A DNA stretch of 12,390 nt from JAYWAM01 sp043782425 (GCA_043782425.1 JAYWAM010000240.1:1-12390), one strand, 5' to 3'. Numbered from the stretch's first letter, positions 1-7,430 are shown. Notes: a model not told the origin generated them from the sequence alone. Made by a program: numbers and translations.

Positions 1-1
1 G

Positions 2-70
2 CCGCGGCTGTGGAAGCAGATGTTCGCAGCCAACCCGCTGCGCTCCGATCTATACGGCTTGGGCAAGTGA
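2..70 (+). CDS. C-terminal end of an unidentified protein (partial)
   Basis: The frame starting at base 2 is open from the window edge to a TGA at 68-70 and encodes 22 residues ending in NPLRSDLYGLGK. Codon use is typical of the real genes here (mostly G or C in third positions), so I read it as the genuine tail of a gene that begins upstream. Too little is present to assign a family. The remnant transposase on the other strand loses its family resemblance about 25 bases past this stop, so the gene lies right beside the break of the insertion sequence. The opposite strand is also open here, but its translation does not look like the rest of the transposase. Confidence 0.5.
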   Translation, partial: PRLWKQMFAANPLRSDLYGLGK

Positions 71-96
71 AGCAATAACGCTGGATGGTTACCGGT

Positions 97-885
97 TACG
101 TACTCGCTGCCATTGTCCGAGTGAAAGCCCAGTACCGTAAAGGGCAGGTAATCGAGTATGAACAGCAGTGCGGGCAGCAAAAACGCCTCGCTGATACCGG
201 CAACTGCAACGACGACCTGCATTTGCGTCACACAGTCCACGGCGTTGATGTAATAAATGCCCTTGGCGCCCTCGTGATCCCCCTGATGCACGCTATCGAT
301 GCGCAAAAAGCCAGCCCTGCCTTGCACATCAGGGCGCTTGCGTACACCAATGGCCACGGCGGTGCGCGGCGCGGTGGTGACGGTAAAGTGCACCCGCGCC
401 TTGATATAGCCTGCGCTCTTGCGCAGGTTATACACGTGGGAGGTCGAAATACCAGACAAGGTCTCGAATTCAGTTTGCCCAAATAGGCTGACGGCGCGCT
501 CGGCGAGTTTCTTGGTGGCAGGCCCAGATAGCGTCCCGTGGGCGCGGTCAATCTCGATCAGGCGTTCTATCGCGGCAGCGCCGTAGCGCTTGGCAAAGGG
601 GACAGATGGCGGGCCGCGTTGATCGTTAAGGCTATGGTTATCCCTGTGCTGCGCAATCAGGCGGGCCACCTGCGCGCGCGAGTAGCCCGTTACGCGCTGA
701 ATGAAGCGGCGTAGCAGCCCACGCTGGCGCCGGTTGCTGCTCTGGTAGGTAAACTGGTTTAAGGTGCGCCCAATCCAGCTATAGCGCTCCGATTCCGGTG
801 GAGGACTGAACCCTACCTCGGCGGTGCCTTGCAGAAAGGATTCAACTTGTTCAATGCTGCGCAGACGCCCTGTGTCTAGTGTCAT
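97..885 (-). pseudogene. 3'-truncated DDE integrase-core transposase
   Basis: Reading the - strand from ATG at 885 gives 263 codons of a DDE (rve integrase-core) transposase of a type frequent in betaproteobacteria. The N-terminal half is helical and DNA-binding-like, with LLRRFIQRVTGYSRAQVARL at roughly residues 60-80 and GTLSGPATKKL later. The catalytic core then begins with FLRIDSVHQGDHEGAKGIYY (first Asp) and continues to GFHSDNGSEYV (second Asp). Family members normally go on through a segment with the catalytic Glu, with a total of roughly 350 residues or more. Here the resemblance stops after EYV at base 97, although the frame stays open to the window edge, so the third catalytic residue and C-terminus are missing and the enzyme should be dead. 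ATG 885 is preferred over ATG 891 because AAGGG lies at a proper distance from it. Confidence 0.8.
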
Positions 886-921
886 GATCATCCCTTAAGG
901 ATGACCTGATTGCTAACTGCT

Positions 922-977
922 CAGGCTCATTTCTCTTTGGAAACACGCCAGCCTCTCCAGGCTCATTTGTCTTTGGA
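922..977. repeat. Two 20-base direct repeats at the transposase start-side end
   Basis: Bases 922-941 and 958-977 are the same 20-mer except for one base (CAGGCTCATTTCTCTTTGGA and CAGGCTCATTTGTCTTTGGA), with starts 36 bases apart. The second copy runs into TTGTCTTTGGACAA, a short inverted repeat with 5-base arms. They lie just outside the transposase start. Repeated transposase-binding sites are common at the ends of DDE elements, so I infer that this is the surviving terminal region of the insertion sequence. The other end is missing, so no target-site duplication can be defined. Confidence 0.5.
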
Positions 978-989
978 CAAGGCTTTGAG

Positions 990-1018
990 TTGATTTAGCC
1001 AGCATCATGCTCTAAAGT
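990..1018 (+). promoter_or_regulatory. Weak promoter candidate for the hicB-like remnant
   Basis: TTGATT at 990-995 and TAAAGT at 1013-1018 are separated by 17 bases, each matching sigma-70 consensus at 4 of 6 positions. They lie about 50 bases ahead of the ATG at 1070, in the stretch between the insertion sequence end and the antitoxin remnant. This is a match by eye only. Confidence 0.25.
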
Positions 1019-1069
1019 TGGCGCCATTCCTATTACTTTGCGCCCAATTTGCAAACCGGAGTAATCATC

Positions 1070-1244
1070 ATGCAGAAACAACTCACAGTAATTATCGAGC
1101 GCGAGGGGGATGGGTACGTATCGTTCTGCCCGGGACTTGATATCGCCAGCCAAGGGGACACGATAGAAGAAGCCCGCGAAAATCTTCGCGGAGGCGTTAG
1201 AACTTTTTTTTGAAGCTGCCTCATCCCATGAAGTTCAGCAATGA
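1070..1244 (+). pseudogene. hicB: HicB-like antitoxin, frameshifted
   Basis: From ATG 1070 (GGAG eight bases upstream) the frame encodes MQKQLTVIIEREGDGYVSFC and then DIASQGDTIEEARENLR, the classic N-terminal fold of a HicB-family antitoxin. The annotated frame stops at 1211-1213 after 47 residues. Removing one G from the GG at 1190-1191 restores the family reading EALELFFEAASSHEVQQ, which ends at TGA 1242-1244. A single-base insertion is therefore the likely lesion. Even when restored, the product (about 57 residues) is shorter than usual, because the C-terminal strand normally following EVQQ is gone. Type II HicB proteins neutralise a HicA mRNA interferase and repress their own promoter. 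No hicA is seen before or after it, so this is a decaying orphan. The truncated insertion sequence next door suggests that rearrangement removed the partner. Confidence 0.75.
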
Positions 1245-1302
1245 AAACAATCGAGTTAGCAGGAGTAGGCGCACGTTTCATAGAAATCGATCCTTTAACC
1301 CC

Positions 1303-1340
1303 TATAATCCCCAACACCCTATCTGTTCAACCTTGGAGGT
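1303..1340 (+). promoter_or_regulatory. -10 box and strong RBS before the dienelactone hydrolase gene
   Basis: A perfect TATAAT lies at 1303-1308, and no convincing -35 was found at normal spacing. A strong Shine-Dalgarno GGAGGT at 1335-1340 sits six bases before ATG 1347 and fixes that start. If the -10 box is used, the leader would be about 30 bases. Confidence 0.4.
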
Positions 1341-1346
1341 AACAAA

Positions 1347-2231
1347 ATGAGCAAGACCGCCACCCGTTCCAGCAACCCCGAATTCGACAGCCTGCTTCCC
1401 GGCGCACCTTTCACCCGCCGTACTTTTGTTGTTTCCATGCTCGGCGCGGGCTTCGCGCTCGCCGTGCAGCCTGTCGCGGCGCAGACCGTGATCACCACCA
1501 GCAGCGATGGCCTGGTTGCGGGGGAAGTCAAGATACCAGTCAGCGATGGCGAGATGGTCGCTTATCGCGCGCAACCTGCCAAAGGCGCCAAATTTCCCGT
1601 CATCCTGGTGGTATCTGAGATATTCGGTGTGCATGAACATATCGCCGATATCTGCCGGCGGCTGGCCAAGCTCGGTTACCTTGCCATCGCCCCGGAACTG
1701 TTTGCGCGTCAGGGCGATCCGCGCAAGGTCGCTAGCGTACAGACCATTGTGGATACCATTGTTTCGAAAATACCGGACGCCCAGGTGATGAGCGATCTCG
1801 ATGCGTGCGAAGCCTGGGCCAAAGCCAAGGGTGGCGATACATCGCGCCTGGCGATAACCGGCTTTTGCTGGGGCGGGCGCATCACCTGGCTTTATGCTGC
1901 CCATAACCCGCGTCTCAAGGCTGCAGTGGCGTGGTATGGCCGCATTGACGGACTGGAGAATGCGCTAACGCCGAAATATCCGATTGATCTGGCGGCGCAA
2001 CTGAAGGCGCCGGTGTTAGGTCTCTATGGCGGCCAGGATCAGGGAATCCCGCTGGCGGATGTGGAAAGCATGCGCGCCGCCATCAAAAAAGCGGATGGCA
2101 AGTCCGAGATTCATGTCTACCCCGATGCGCCGCATGCCTTCCTCGCCGATTACCGGCCCAGCTATCGAAAAGATGCCGCCGAAGATGGATGGAAGCGCAT
2201 GCAGGCGTGGCTGAAGAAAAACGGAGTGTAA
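1347..2231 (+). CDS. Tat-exported dienelactone hydrolase family protein
   Basis: This 294 aa alpha/beta hydrolase is of the dienelactone hydrolase (carboxymethylenebutenolidase) family. The catalytic triad is visible: Cys174 in GFCWGG, Asp231 in GGQDQGI and His263 in APHAFLADY. Glu91 in SEIFGVHEHI corresponds to the active-site Glu of the family. Classical enzymes open the lactone ring of dienelactone in chlorocatechol and related ring-cleavage routes, but many family members have other or unknown ester substrates, and no aromatic-degradation genes are nearby. Residues 22-46 form a twin-arginine signal: RRTF at 24-27, a hydrophobic stretch, then a VAA-like cleavage site near residue 45. Export of the folded protein to the periplasm is therefore inferred. 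The start is fixed by the GGAGGT Shine-Dalgarno. Family identity is firm; the substrate is not known. Confidence 0.9.
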   Translation: MSKTATRSSNPEFDSLLPGAPFTRRTFVVSMLGAGFALAVQPVAAQTVITTSSDGLVAGEVKIPVSDGEMVAYRAQPAKGAKFPVILVVSEIFGVHEHIADICRRLAKLGYLAIAPELFARQGDPRKVASVQTIVDTIVSKIPDAQVMSDLDACEAWAKAKGGDTSRLAITGFCWGGRITWLYAAHNPRLKAAVAWYGRIDGLENALTPKYPIDLAAQLKAPVLGLYGGQDQGIPLADVESMRAAIKKADGKSEIHVYPDAPHAFLADYRPSYRKDAAEDGWKRMQAWLKKNGV

Positions 2232-2236
2232 TTCTA

Positions 2237-2262
2237 GGGACAGTTGAAATTCGACATTTCCC
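2237..2262. repeat. Imperfect palindrome between genes
   Basis: Directly after the hydrolase stop, a 26-base stretch begins GGGA and ends TCCC with a GAAATTC core, forming an imperfect palindrome. No T tract follows, so it is not a standard terminator. It may be a remnant of a dispersed intergenic element. The rest of the spacer up to 2343 shows no clear promoter. Confidence 0.2.
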
Positions 2263-2343
2263 AGAGGAAAGCGGTGCTCACCCCACTGCATTTCCTCGAC
2301 CTCAGCCCCTTTAACTCCTCCCGCCTTGTTCTGATCCGGTGTA

Positions 2344-3780
2344 ATGGCGCGCCTCCCTAAAGCACTGAAAATCTCCCTCTTCGCCCTCGGCGGACTGGTG
2401 GGGGTTTTGTTGCTCGCGGCGTTGGCGGTGATGCTGTTTGTGGACCTCGATGCCTACAAGCCGCGCGTGGAGGCGGCGGCGTCAAACGCGCTGGGGATGA
2501 ACGTCAGCATAGAGGGCGGGCTACGTATCGGCTTTATTCCCGGGCTGCACGTCACGCTGGAGAATGTGCGCATTCGCAACCGCGGAACGGAGATTGCGTT
2601 CGTGGAAGAGGCCGAGCTTGCGATCCAACTCCTTGCGTTGCTTCAGCAGGAGCTGCGCTATGGCGACATTACCCTGAATCGCGCGCGCATCTCCATCGAA
2701 CGCGGCCTTGACGGCAGGCACAACTACGAAAAATCACCCGAGGCTAAAAAGACTTTCCACGCATTGCATCTGCAAAAAATATCCTTCCCCGAGCTGATTG
2801 TTGCCTATACGGACAAAAAATCCGGCGCCAGTATTGAGGCAAAGAATTGCAACGGCGAGCTAAGCAATATGCGCCACCCAGGGGGAGCGCCGTTCCTGAT
2901 GCGGCTTTCCCTCACCGGGCAGTTCGCCTGTAACGAGGTGCGTGAAAAGGAAAGGCTGGCAACCGATCTCAAGTTTTCGGTCGAGGCGACCGAGGGTGTG
3001 TTCGATTTCAAGCCGGTCACAATGCGTATCTATGGCGGGCAGGGGTCGGGAAATCTGCGCATGGACCGCTCGGTCGCTGTTCCGGTTTTGCATGTCAGCT
3101 ACTCGTTGTCGAAGTTCCGCATCGAGGATTTTTTCAAGAGGTTGCCGCCGGGCAAGTCGGTAAGTGGGCTAATGGATTTTACAACCAGCCTGTCGATGCG
3201 CGGGCGCACCCGCGCCGAATTGCGCCAGAGTGCAAATGGAGAAATGTCCCTGTCCGGAAACAACCTCACCCTTTCTGGCATGAACCTCGACGAGCAACTT
3301 TCGAAATACGAGGCCAGCCAGAACTTCAACCTGTTTGACATGACCGCCTTTCTTTTCGCCGGCCCGATCGGCCTGGCGGTCACCAAAGGTTTTGAATTCT
3401 CCAGCCTGGCGCAACAAGCAGAGGGAGGCACGCAGATTCGCACTGTGGTCTCGAAATGGAAAGTGGAAAAAGGCGTGGCGCAGGCCAAGGACGTAGCCCT
3501 GGCGACAAGCGAAAACCGGCTCGCTCTACAAGGCGGGCTGGACTTCGTCAACGATGAATACGCTGAGGTATTCGTGGTGCTGCTTGATTCGAACGGTTGC
3601 GCCAAGGTGCGCCAGAGAATCCGCGGCCCGTTCAGCAAGCCGGTGGTGGAAAAGCCCAGCGTCCTGGCGTCGCTCGCAGGACCGGCGCTGAATTTGCTCA
3701 GCAAGGCGAGAGATCTTTTACCCGGCTCCGGCGGCAAGTGCGAAGTGTATTACAACGGCTCGGTAGCGCCGCCGAAGTAG
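2344..3780 (+). CDS. AsmA family envelope protein
   Basis: This 478 aa protein has one N-terminal membrane segment (about residues 10-33) followed by the AsmA signature: VDLDAYKPRVEAAASNALG at 33-51, then GMNVSIEGGLRIGFIPGLHV, and repeated beta-strand-rich segments through the middle. The C-terminal AsmA-type region includes FDMTAFLFAGPIGLAVTKGF (331-350) and a LALQGGLDFVNDEYAEV block. Two late cysteines (Cys419 and Cys466) could form a periplasmic disulfide. AsmA-like proteins are anchored in the inner membrane, face the periplasm, and are linked to outer-membrane assembly and inter-membrane lipid transport. At 478 aa it is shorter than the 600+ aa AsmA of enterics, but such short versions are common. 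No strong Shine-Dalgarno precedes ATG 2344, though the membrane segment follows it directly, which supports this start. It could be read through from the upstream hydrolase (112-base gap). Confidence 0.87.
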   Translation: MARLPKALKISLFALGGLVGVLLLAALAVMLFVDLDAYKPRVEAAASNALGMNVSIEGGLRIGFIPGLHVTLENVRIRNRGTEIAFVEEAELAIQLLALLQQELRYGDITLNRARISIERGLDGRHNYEKSPEAKKTFHALHLQKISFPELIVAYTDKKSGASIEAKNCNGELSNMRHPGGAPFLMRLSLTGQFACNEVREKERLATDLKFSVEATEGVFDFKPVTMRIYGGQGSGNLRMDRSVAVPVLHVSYSLSKFRIEDFFKRLPPGKSVSGLMDFTTSLSMRGRTRAELRQSANGEMSLSGNNLTLSGMNLDEQLSKYEASQNFNLFDMTAFLFAGPIGLAVTKGFEFSSLAQQAEGGTQIRTVVSKWKVEKGVAQAKDVALATSENRLALQGGLDFVNDEYAEVFVVLLDSNGCAKVRQRIRGPFSKPVVEKPSVLASLAGPALNLLSKARDLLPGSGGKCEVYYNGSVAPPK

Positions 3781-3816
3781 GAAATATAGGTGTCGCTTTT
3801 TGCGTGATATCTTGCA

Positions 3817-3835
3817 TATAATTTGGATATACCAA
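3817..3835 (+). promoter_or_regulatory. Promoter -10 with adjoining palindrome before the antitoxin-like gene
   Basis: A perfect TATAAT at 3817-3822 is followed immediately by TTGGATATACCAA (3823-3835), whose TTGG and CCAA arms are complementary around a five-base centre. No good -35 hexamer was found at standard spacing. A palindrome on the expected transcription start is the usual place for antitoxin autoregulation, so it is a candidate operator for the 66 aa protein that begins at 3892. The function is inferred. Confidence 0.35.
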
Positions 3836-3891
3836 TGAAGCTGACTAAGCTGATAATACTAAGCGTTTTCTTTATCATGTTGGAGTGATTT

Positions 3892-4092
3892 ATGACCACC
3901 GTTAAAGCGTTAGAGCAAGCTATTCAACAACTGCCGATTCAAGATTTGGCCGAATTTCGCCGTTGGTTTGTAAAGTTCGATGAGGCCGCTTGGGATGCGC
4001 AGATTGAAGCTGATGCCGCCGCAGGCAAACTTGATGCGCTGGCTGCCGAGGCAATGGCGGAGTATGACAACGGCAAAGCACGCGAGCTTTGA
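3892..4092 (+). CDS. Orphan antitoxin-like small protein
   Basis: The 66 aa product runs from MTTVKALEQAIQQLP through LAEFRRWFVKFDEAAWDAQI to AEAMAEYDNGKAREL. It is acidic and predicted helical, and resembles the small RelB/ParD-type antitoxins that normally precede a RelE/ParE-like toxin gene. The start is supported by GGAG a few bases upstream of ATG 3892. Antitoxins of this type bind and inhibit a ribosome-dependent or gyrase-directed toxin and often repress their own operon. No toxin-like reading frame follows. Instead the SNF2 helicase gene begins 17 bases after the stop, close enough for co-transcription. It is either a solitary antitoxin left after toxin loss or a small partner of the helicase gene. 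The family match is by pattern recognition and is moderately secure. Confidence 0.72.
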   Translation: MTTVKALEQAIQQLPIQDLAEFRRWFVKFDEAAWDAQIEADAAAGKLDALAAEAMAEYDNGKAREL

Positions 4093-4109
4093 AACACTAG
4101 AGACCAGCA

Positions 4110-6638
4110 ATGACTCGTAAAACCGCAGCCAAACCCTCCGCCAAGTCAGCTTCCCGCAAGGCTGCTGCCAAACAACCACGCTATTCCCGCCAGCGCCGTC
4201 CGGAAGACGTTGCTGTCGAAGATTGGCAGATCGCGCTGCGTCGCCAGTTTGGTCGAGAGCAACGTTTTCAGATCGAGAATCTGGGAGACGATGCGGTGTT
4301 TTCCGAATTTGCTGTGACCAATCCGGAAAGCGCTCAGCGCTATCGCGTCGCCATTCGCGGGCCGAGGCCAGGCGAGAACTACTGCGCATGTCCAGACTTT
4401 ACCACCAACGGCCTTGGCACCTGCAAGCACATCGAATTTACGCTCGCGCGCATTGCGGCCAAGCGCGGCGGCAAGGCAGCATTGAAGGCCGGATTCCATC
4501 CCGTTTACAGCGAGGTCTATCTCGATTACGTAGGCCAGCGCGTGGTGCGGCTGCGCCTTGGCACAGGTTGTCCGAGTGCGCTGCGCACCTTGGCCGCTAC
4601 GATATTTGTAGAGAAGCAGAATTGGGCGCTGCCGCCGGGGGGCTATGGCGAATTGCACCGCCTGCTCGCCGCAGCCGAAGCCGCCAAGCATGAACTGCGT
4701 TGCTACGACGATACCCTGTCTCATATCGCCGTGCATCGCGATGGTGAAACGCGCAGGCGCATCCTCGATGAGTGCTACCCCAGGGGGGCGACCAGCCCCG
4801 CTCTGAAGAATCTGCTCAAGGCAAAACTCTATCCCTATCAGATTGAGGGTGCACTCTTTGCGGTGCGCGCCGGGCGCGCGCTGATCGGCGACGAAATGGG
4901 CCTGGGCAAGACGGTACAGGCTATCGCAGCAATGGAGTTGTTTGCGCGTCACTTTGGTGTGACGCGCGTACTGATAGTTTGCCCGACTTCGCTTAAACAC
5001 CAGTGGAAGCGCGAAATCGCCAAATTTGCTGAGCGCGATGTACAGGTCATCGGCGGCCTGCGTGCTGCGCGCCAGGCAGTCTACGGACAAGAAGCATTTT
5101 GCAAGATCACCAATTACGAAACTCTGGCGCGGGATAGCGACCTCATCCTGAACTGGGCGCCGGACATGGTGATTGTGGACGAAGCGCAACGCATCAAAAA
5201 CTGGAACACCATTGCTGCGCGCGCCTTGAAACGCATCGTCAGCCCTTATGCGCTGGTGCTTACCGGTACGCCGCTGGAAAACCGGCTGGAGGAACTGATC
5301 TCCATCGTCCAGTTCGTCGACCAACATTGTCTCGGCCCGACCTGGCGACTGCTGCATGAGCATCAGCGGCGTGACGATCACGGTCGCGTCATCGGCTATC
5401 GCCAACTGGATCGTATCGGCGCCACGCTTGAGCCCATTATGTTGCGACGGCGCAAAGCGCAGGTGCTGGCGCAGTTGCCGCCGCGCGTAGACAACACCCT
5501 GTTCGTGCCGCTCACGCCGCAGCAACGCATGCATCACGATGAGAACGGCGACATTGTTGCGCGCATCGTGCATCGCTGGCGCAGAAGCGGCTATATTTCG
5601 GACGCGGACCAGAAGCGCCTCACCTGCGCGCTGCAAAACATGCGCATGTCGTGCAACAGCACCTTCCTGCTGGATCACACCACCGACTTTAGCCACAAGC
5701 CCGACGAACTCGTGACCTTGCTCGATGACATCCTGGAACAGCCGGAGGCCAAAGCCGTGGTTTTCAGCCAATGGTTACGCACCCATGAATTGATCGCGCG
5801 ACGCTTAAATACGCGTGGCTGGGGACATGTACTGTTTCACGGCGGCGTACCAGGAGAGCAACGTAGTGCACTGGTGGATCGCTTCAACACCGATCCCGAG
5901 TGTCGCTTGTTTTTATCTACCGACGCGGGCGGCGTGGGCCTGAATCTACAACACGCCGCCGCCTGCATCGTCAACATGGATATGCCCTGGAACCCGGCCG
6001 TGCTGGAACAACGCATTGGTCGCGTCTATCGTATGGGGCAGACCAAGAGCGTGCAGGTGGTGAATTTCGTCGCTCAGGGCAGTATCGAGGAAGGTATGCT
6101 GTCACTGTTGGCCTTCAAGAAATCCCTGTTTGCCGGAGTTCTCGATGGTGGACAGAGCGAAGTATTTCTTCAGGGCACAAGGCTTGCCAAATTTATGGAA
6201 AGCGTGGAAAAGGTTACGGGCGCGGCGCATGCCGCAGCAGCCGAAGAGGCGCAGGGTAGCGACGCACAGGTGGAAACTGGCGATGTAGCATGCAATGCAA
6301 CCGAGGTTAACGTCGCCACAGCGGCCAGTGTCGGCCTCGGCGCAGCAGTAAGCTCGCCCAGGCAAGAAATTGAGAAATCAGTTACGCCGCCTACGCAACT
6401 GGCAGCAACTGACGCCTGGGCGCCCTTGTTGGAAATTGGAATCAGGGTGCTGCAAGGGTTGGCCGAGGCGACTAGCCCCGCGCGGGAGGCCAACGGCGAA
6501 ACGCCTGGCGCGCTGTGGATAGACACCGATAGCCGTACCGGCCAGCAATTCCTCAAGCTCCCGCTTCCCGAGCCCCAGACGGTGCAGCGCCTGGCCGATA
6601 GTCTGCAAGCTCTGCTGTCGGGTCTGCGCAGACCGTGA
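4110..6638 (+). CDS. SWIM zinc-finger SNF2-family helicase/ATPase
   Basis: This 842 aa protein has a basic Lys/Arg/Ala-rich N-terminus (1-30) and a SWIM zinc finger with ligands Cys92, Cys94, Cys105 and His107 (YCACPDF...GTCKH). A complete two-lobe SNF2 ATPase follows: Walker A GDEMGLGKT (260-268, Lys267), Walker B VDEAQ (356-360), motif III LTGTPLEN (384-391), FSQW (552-555), STDAGGVGLNLQ (603-614) and the arginine-finger motif QRIGRVYRMGQ (634-644). All key ATPase residues are present, so it should be active. SNF2 ATPases translocate on double-stranded DNA and remodel protein-DNA complexes; bacterial members act in transcription recycling, repair or defence. Residues about 690-765 are an Ala/Glu/Val-rich linker, followed by a C-terminal block of about 75 residues that I do not recognise. 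The Shine-Dalgarno before ATG 4110 is weak (GAGA), consistent with coupling to the small gene ahead. Confidence 0.92.
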   Translation: MTRKTAAKPSAKSASRKAAAKQPRYSRQRRPEDVAVEDWQIALRRQFGREQRFQIENLGDDAVFSEFAVTNPESAQRYRVAIRGPRPGENYCACPDFTTNGLGTCKHIEFTLARIAAKRGGKAALKAGFHPVYSEVYLDYVGQRVVRLRLGTGCPSALRTLAATIFVEKQNWALPPGGYGELHRLLAAAEAAKHELRCYDDTLSHIAVHRDGETRRRILDECYPRGATSPALKNLLKAKLYPYQIEGALFAVRAGRALIGDEMGLGKTVQAIAAMELFARHFGVTRVLIVCPTSLKHQWKREIAKFAERDVQVIGGLRAARQAVYGQEAFCKITNYETLARDSDLILNWAPDMVIVDEAQRIKNWNTIAARALKRIVSPYALVLTGTPLENRLEELISIVQFVDQHCLGPTWRLLHEHQRRDDHGRVIGYRQLDRIGATLEPIMLRRRKAQVLAQLPPRVDNTLFVPLTPQQRMHHDENGDIVARIVHRWRRSGYISDADQKRLTCALQNMRMSCNSTFLLDHTTDFSHKPDELVTLLDDILEQPEAKAVVFSQWLRTHELIARRLNTRGWGHVLFHGGVPGEQRSALVDRFNTDPECRLFLSTDAGGVGLNLQHAAACIVNMDMPWNPAVLEQRIGRVYRMGQTKSVQVVNFVAQGSIEEGMLSLLAFKKSLFAGVLDGGQSEVFLQGTRLAKFMESVEKVTGAAHAAAAEEAQGSDAQVETGDVACNATEVNVATAASVGLGAAVSSPRQEIEKSVTPPTQLAATDAWAPLLEIGIRVLQGLAEATSPAREANGETPGALWIDTDSRTGQQFLKLPLPEPQTVQRLADSLQALLSGLRRP

Positions 6639-6707
6639 GCAGCAGATGCTTGAGTTTTAAGTTAACAAACCTCGGGGCAAGTCCTGATTTGTTATTCCCG
6701 AAAATTT

Positions 6708-7343
6708 TCAGTAATCACGCCGATACGAAGGCACTGGCTGGCGCGTCTGCGGCCTGACGTTGACTTCCACCGGCACTGTCTGACCCGGATCGTAGGACAT
6801 GCGTGTGACATATTCACGGCCGTTGTAGTTGTAACGCACGTCGTAACCCATGACTTGTTCACGATAATCCGCTACCGTGCGGCAGCGCTGCACGTCGCGT
6901 GTCACCGGCACACGTTCAACCTCGACGACATCACGTGATGCGTAGCGGTAGCCGGAATGGTTGTTTTCCATATCATTGCCGATCAAGCCGCCGATGATGG
7001 CGCCCGCCCCAGCACCGCGATCACGTCCGCCTGAGCTGTTGCCGAATTGATGGCCGATGGCGCCGCCGAGTATGGCGCCCAGTACCGTACCGGGACCGAT
7101 GCCAGACGAACGCGGTTCATCGTAATAGACGTCGCGCCCTGGGCGATGCACGCGCCGCTGTTCATATGCGGCGACCTGCTCACTCCAACATTCCTGGCGC
7201 GGCGTGGAAACGCGCTCATAAACCGGTGTGCTTGAAATGACTTTGGCGACATCGCCATATTGATTGGCGAGTGCCGGGCCGGTGGTCAGGCCCAGGGTTG
7301 CAAGAACTGCGGTGAGAACTGAAGTGGTCAAAAGAATTTTCAT
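6708..7343 (-). CDS. Glycine-zipper 2TM domain envelope protein
   Basis: This 211 aa protein has a cleavable signal peptide (residues 1-26, ending in ALA before NQYG). Two Gly-rich hydrophobic hairpin segments follow, GIGPGTVLGAILGGAIGHQF (81-100) and GAGAGAIIGGLIGND (110-124), the hallmark of the glycine-zipper 2TM family. No lipobox cysteine is present, so it is not a lipoprotein like SlyB. Two cysteines flank the zipper (Cys52 in RQECWSEQ and Cys154 in VQRCRTV) and could pair in the periplasm. The Tyr/Arg-rich C-terminal part (YDVRYNYNGREYVTRMSYDP) is typical of betaproteobacterial members. The role is unknown but envelope-linked, with outer-membrane association likely. AAGGAG seven bases ahead of the ATG supports the start. 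It is convergent with the helicase gene and divergent from mmsA. Confidence 0.88.
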   Translation of the reverse strand: MKILLTTSVLTAVLATLGLTTGPALANQYGDVAKVISSTPVYERVSTPRQECWSEQVAAYEQRRVHRPGRDVYYDEPRSSGIGPGTVLGAILGGAIGHQFGNSSGGRDRGAGAGAIIGGLIGNDMENNHSGYRYASRDVVEVERVPVTRDVQRCRTVADYREQVMGYDVRYNYNGREYVTRMSYDPGQTVPVEVNVRPQTRQPVPSYRRDY

Positions 7344-7430
7344 TTAAATTTCTCCTTGTAGAGCAGGTGCTCCAAGCGCAAAACGCACGGGTTTGAGCGC
7401 GCGTTGACGTGAAGTTTCCCGGTAATTTGT

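Noticed and set aside
85..486. A 133-codon open frame on the + strand
   Set aside because: It is the antisense shadow of the transposase remnant, whose - strand translation shows clear family motifs.
1241..1342. A 33-codon + strand frame starting ATGAAAACAATCGAG, overlapping the restored hicB stop
   Set aside because: No family resemblance, and it runs through the Shine-Dalgarno of the next gene. The ATGA overlap looks like chance, although decay of a former partner gene cannot be excluded.
4146..5771. A 541-codon open frame on the - strand
   Set aside because: It lies fully opposite the SNF2 helicase, which has every expected motif. Long antisense frames are common in GC-rich genes, and this one shows no recognisable domain.
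3892..6638. A known phage-defence system such as DISARM built on the SNF2 gene
   Set aside because: No methylase, phospholipase D, DUF1998 or nuclease partner genes are present. A SNF2 ATPase alone is not evidence of defence.
6663..6694. Possible terminator between the helicase and the glycine-zipper gene (TAACAAA paired with TTTGTTA)
   Set aside because: The stem is seven AT-rich pairs with an 18-base loop and no T tract on either strand, so it is too weak to call.
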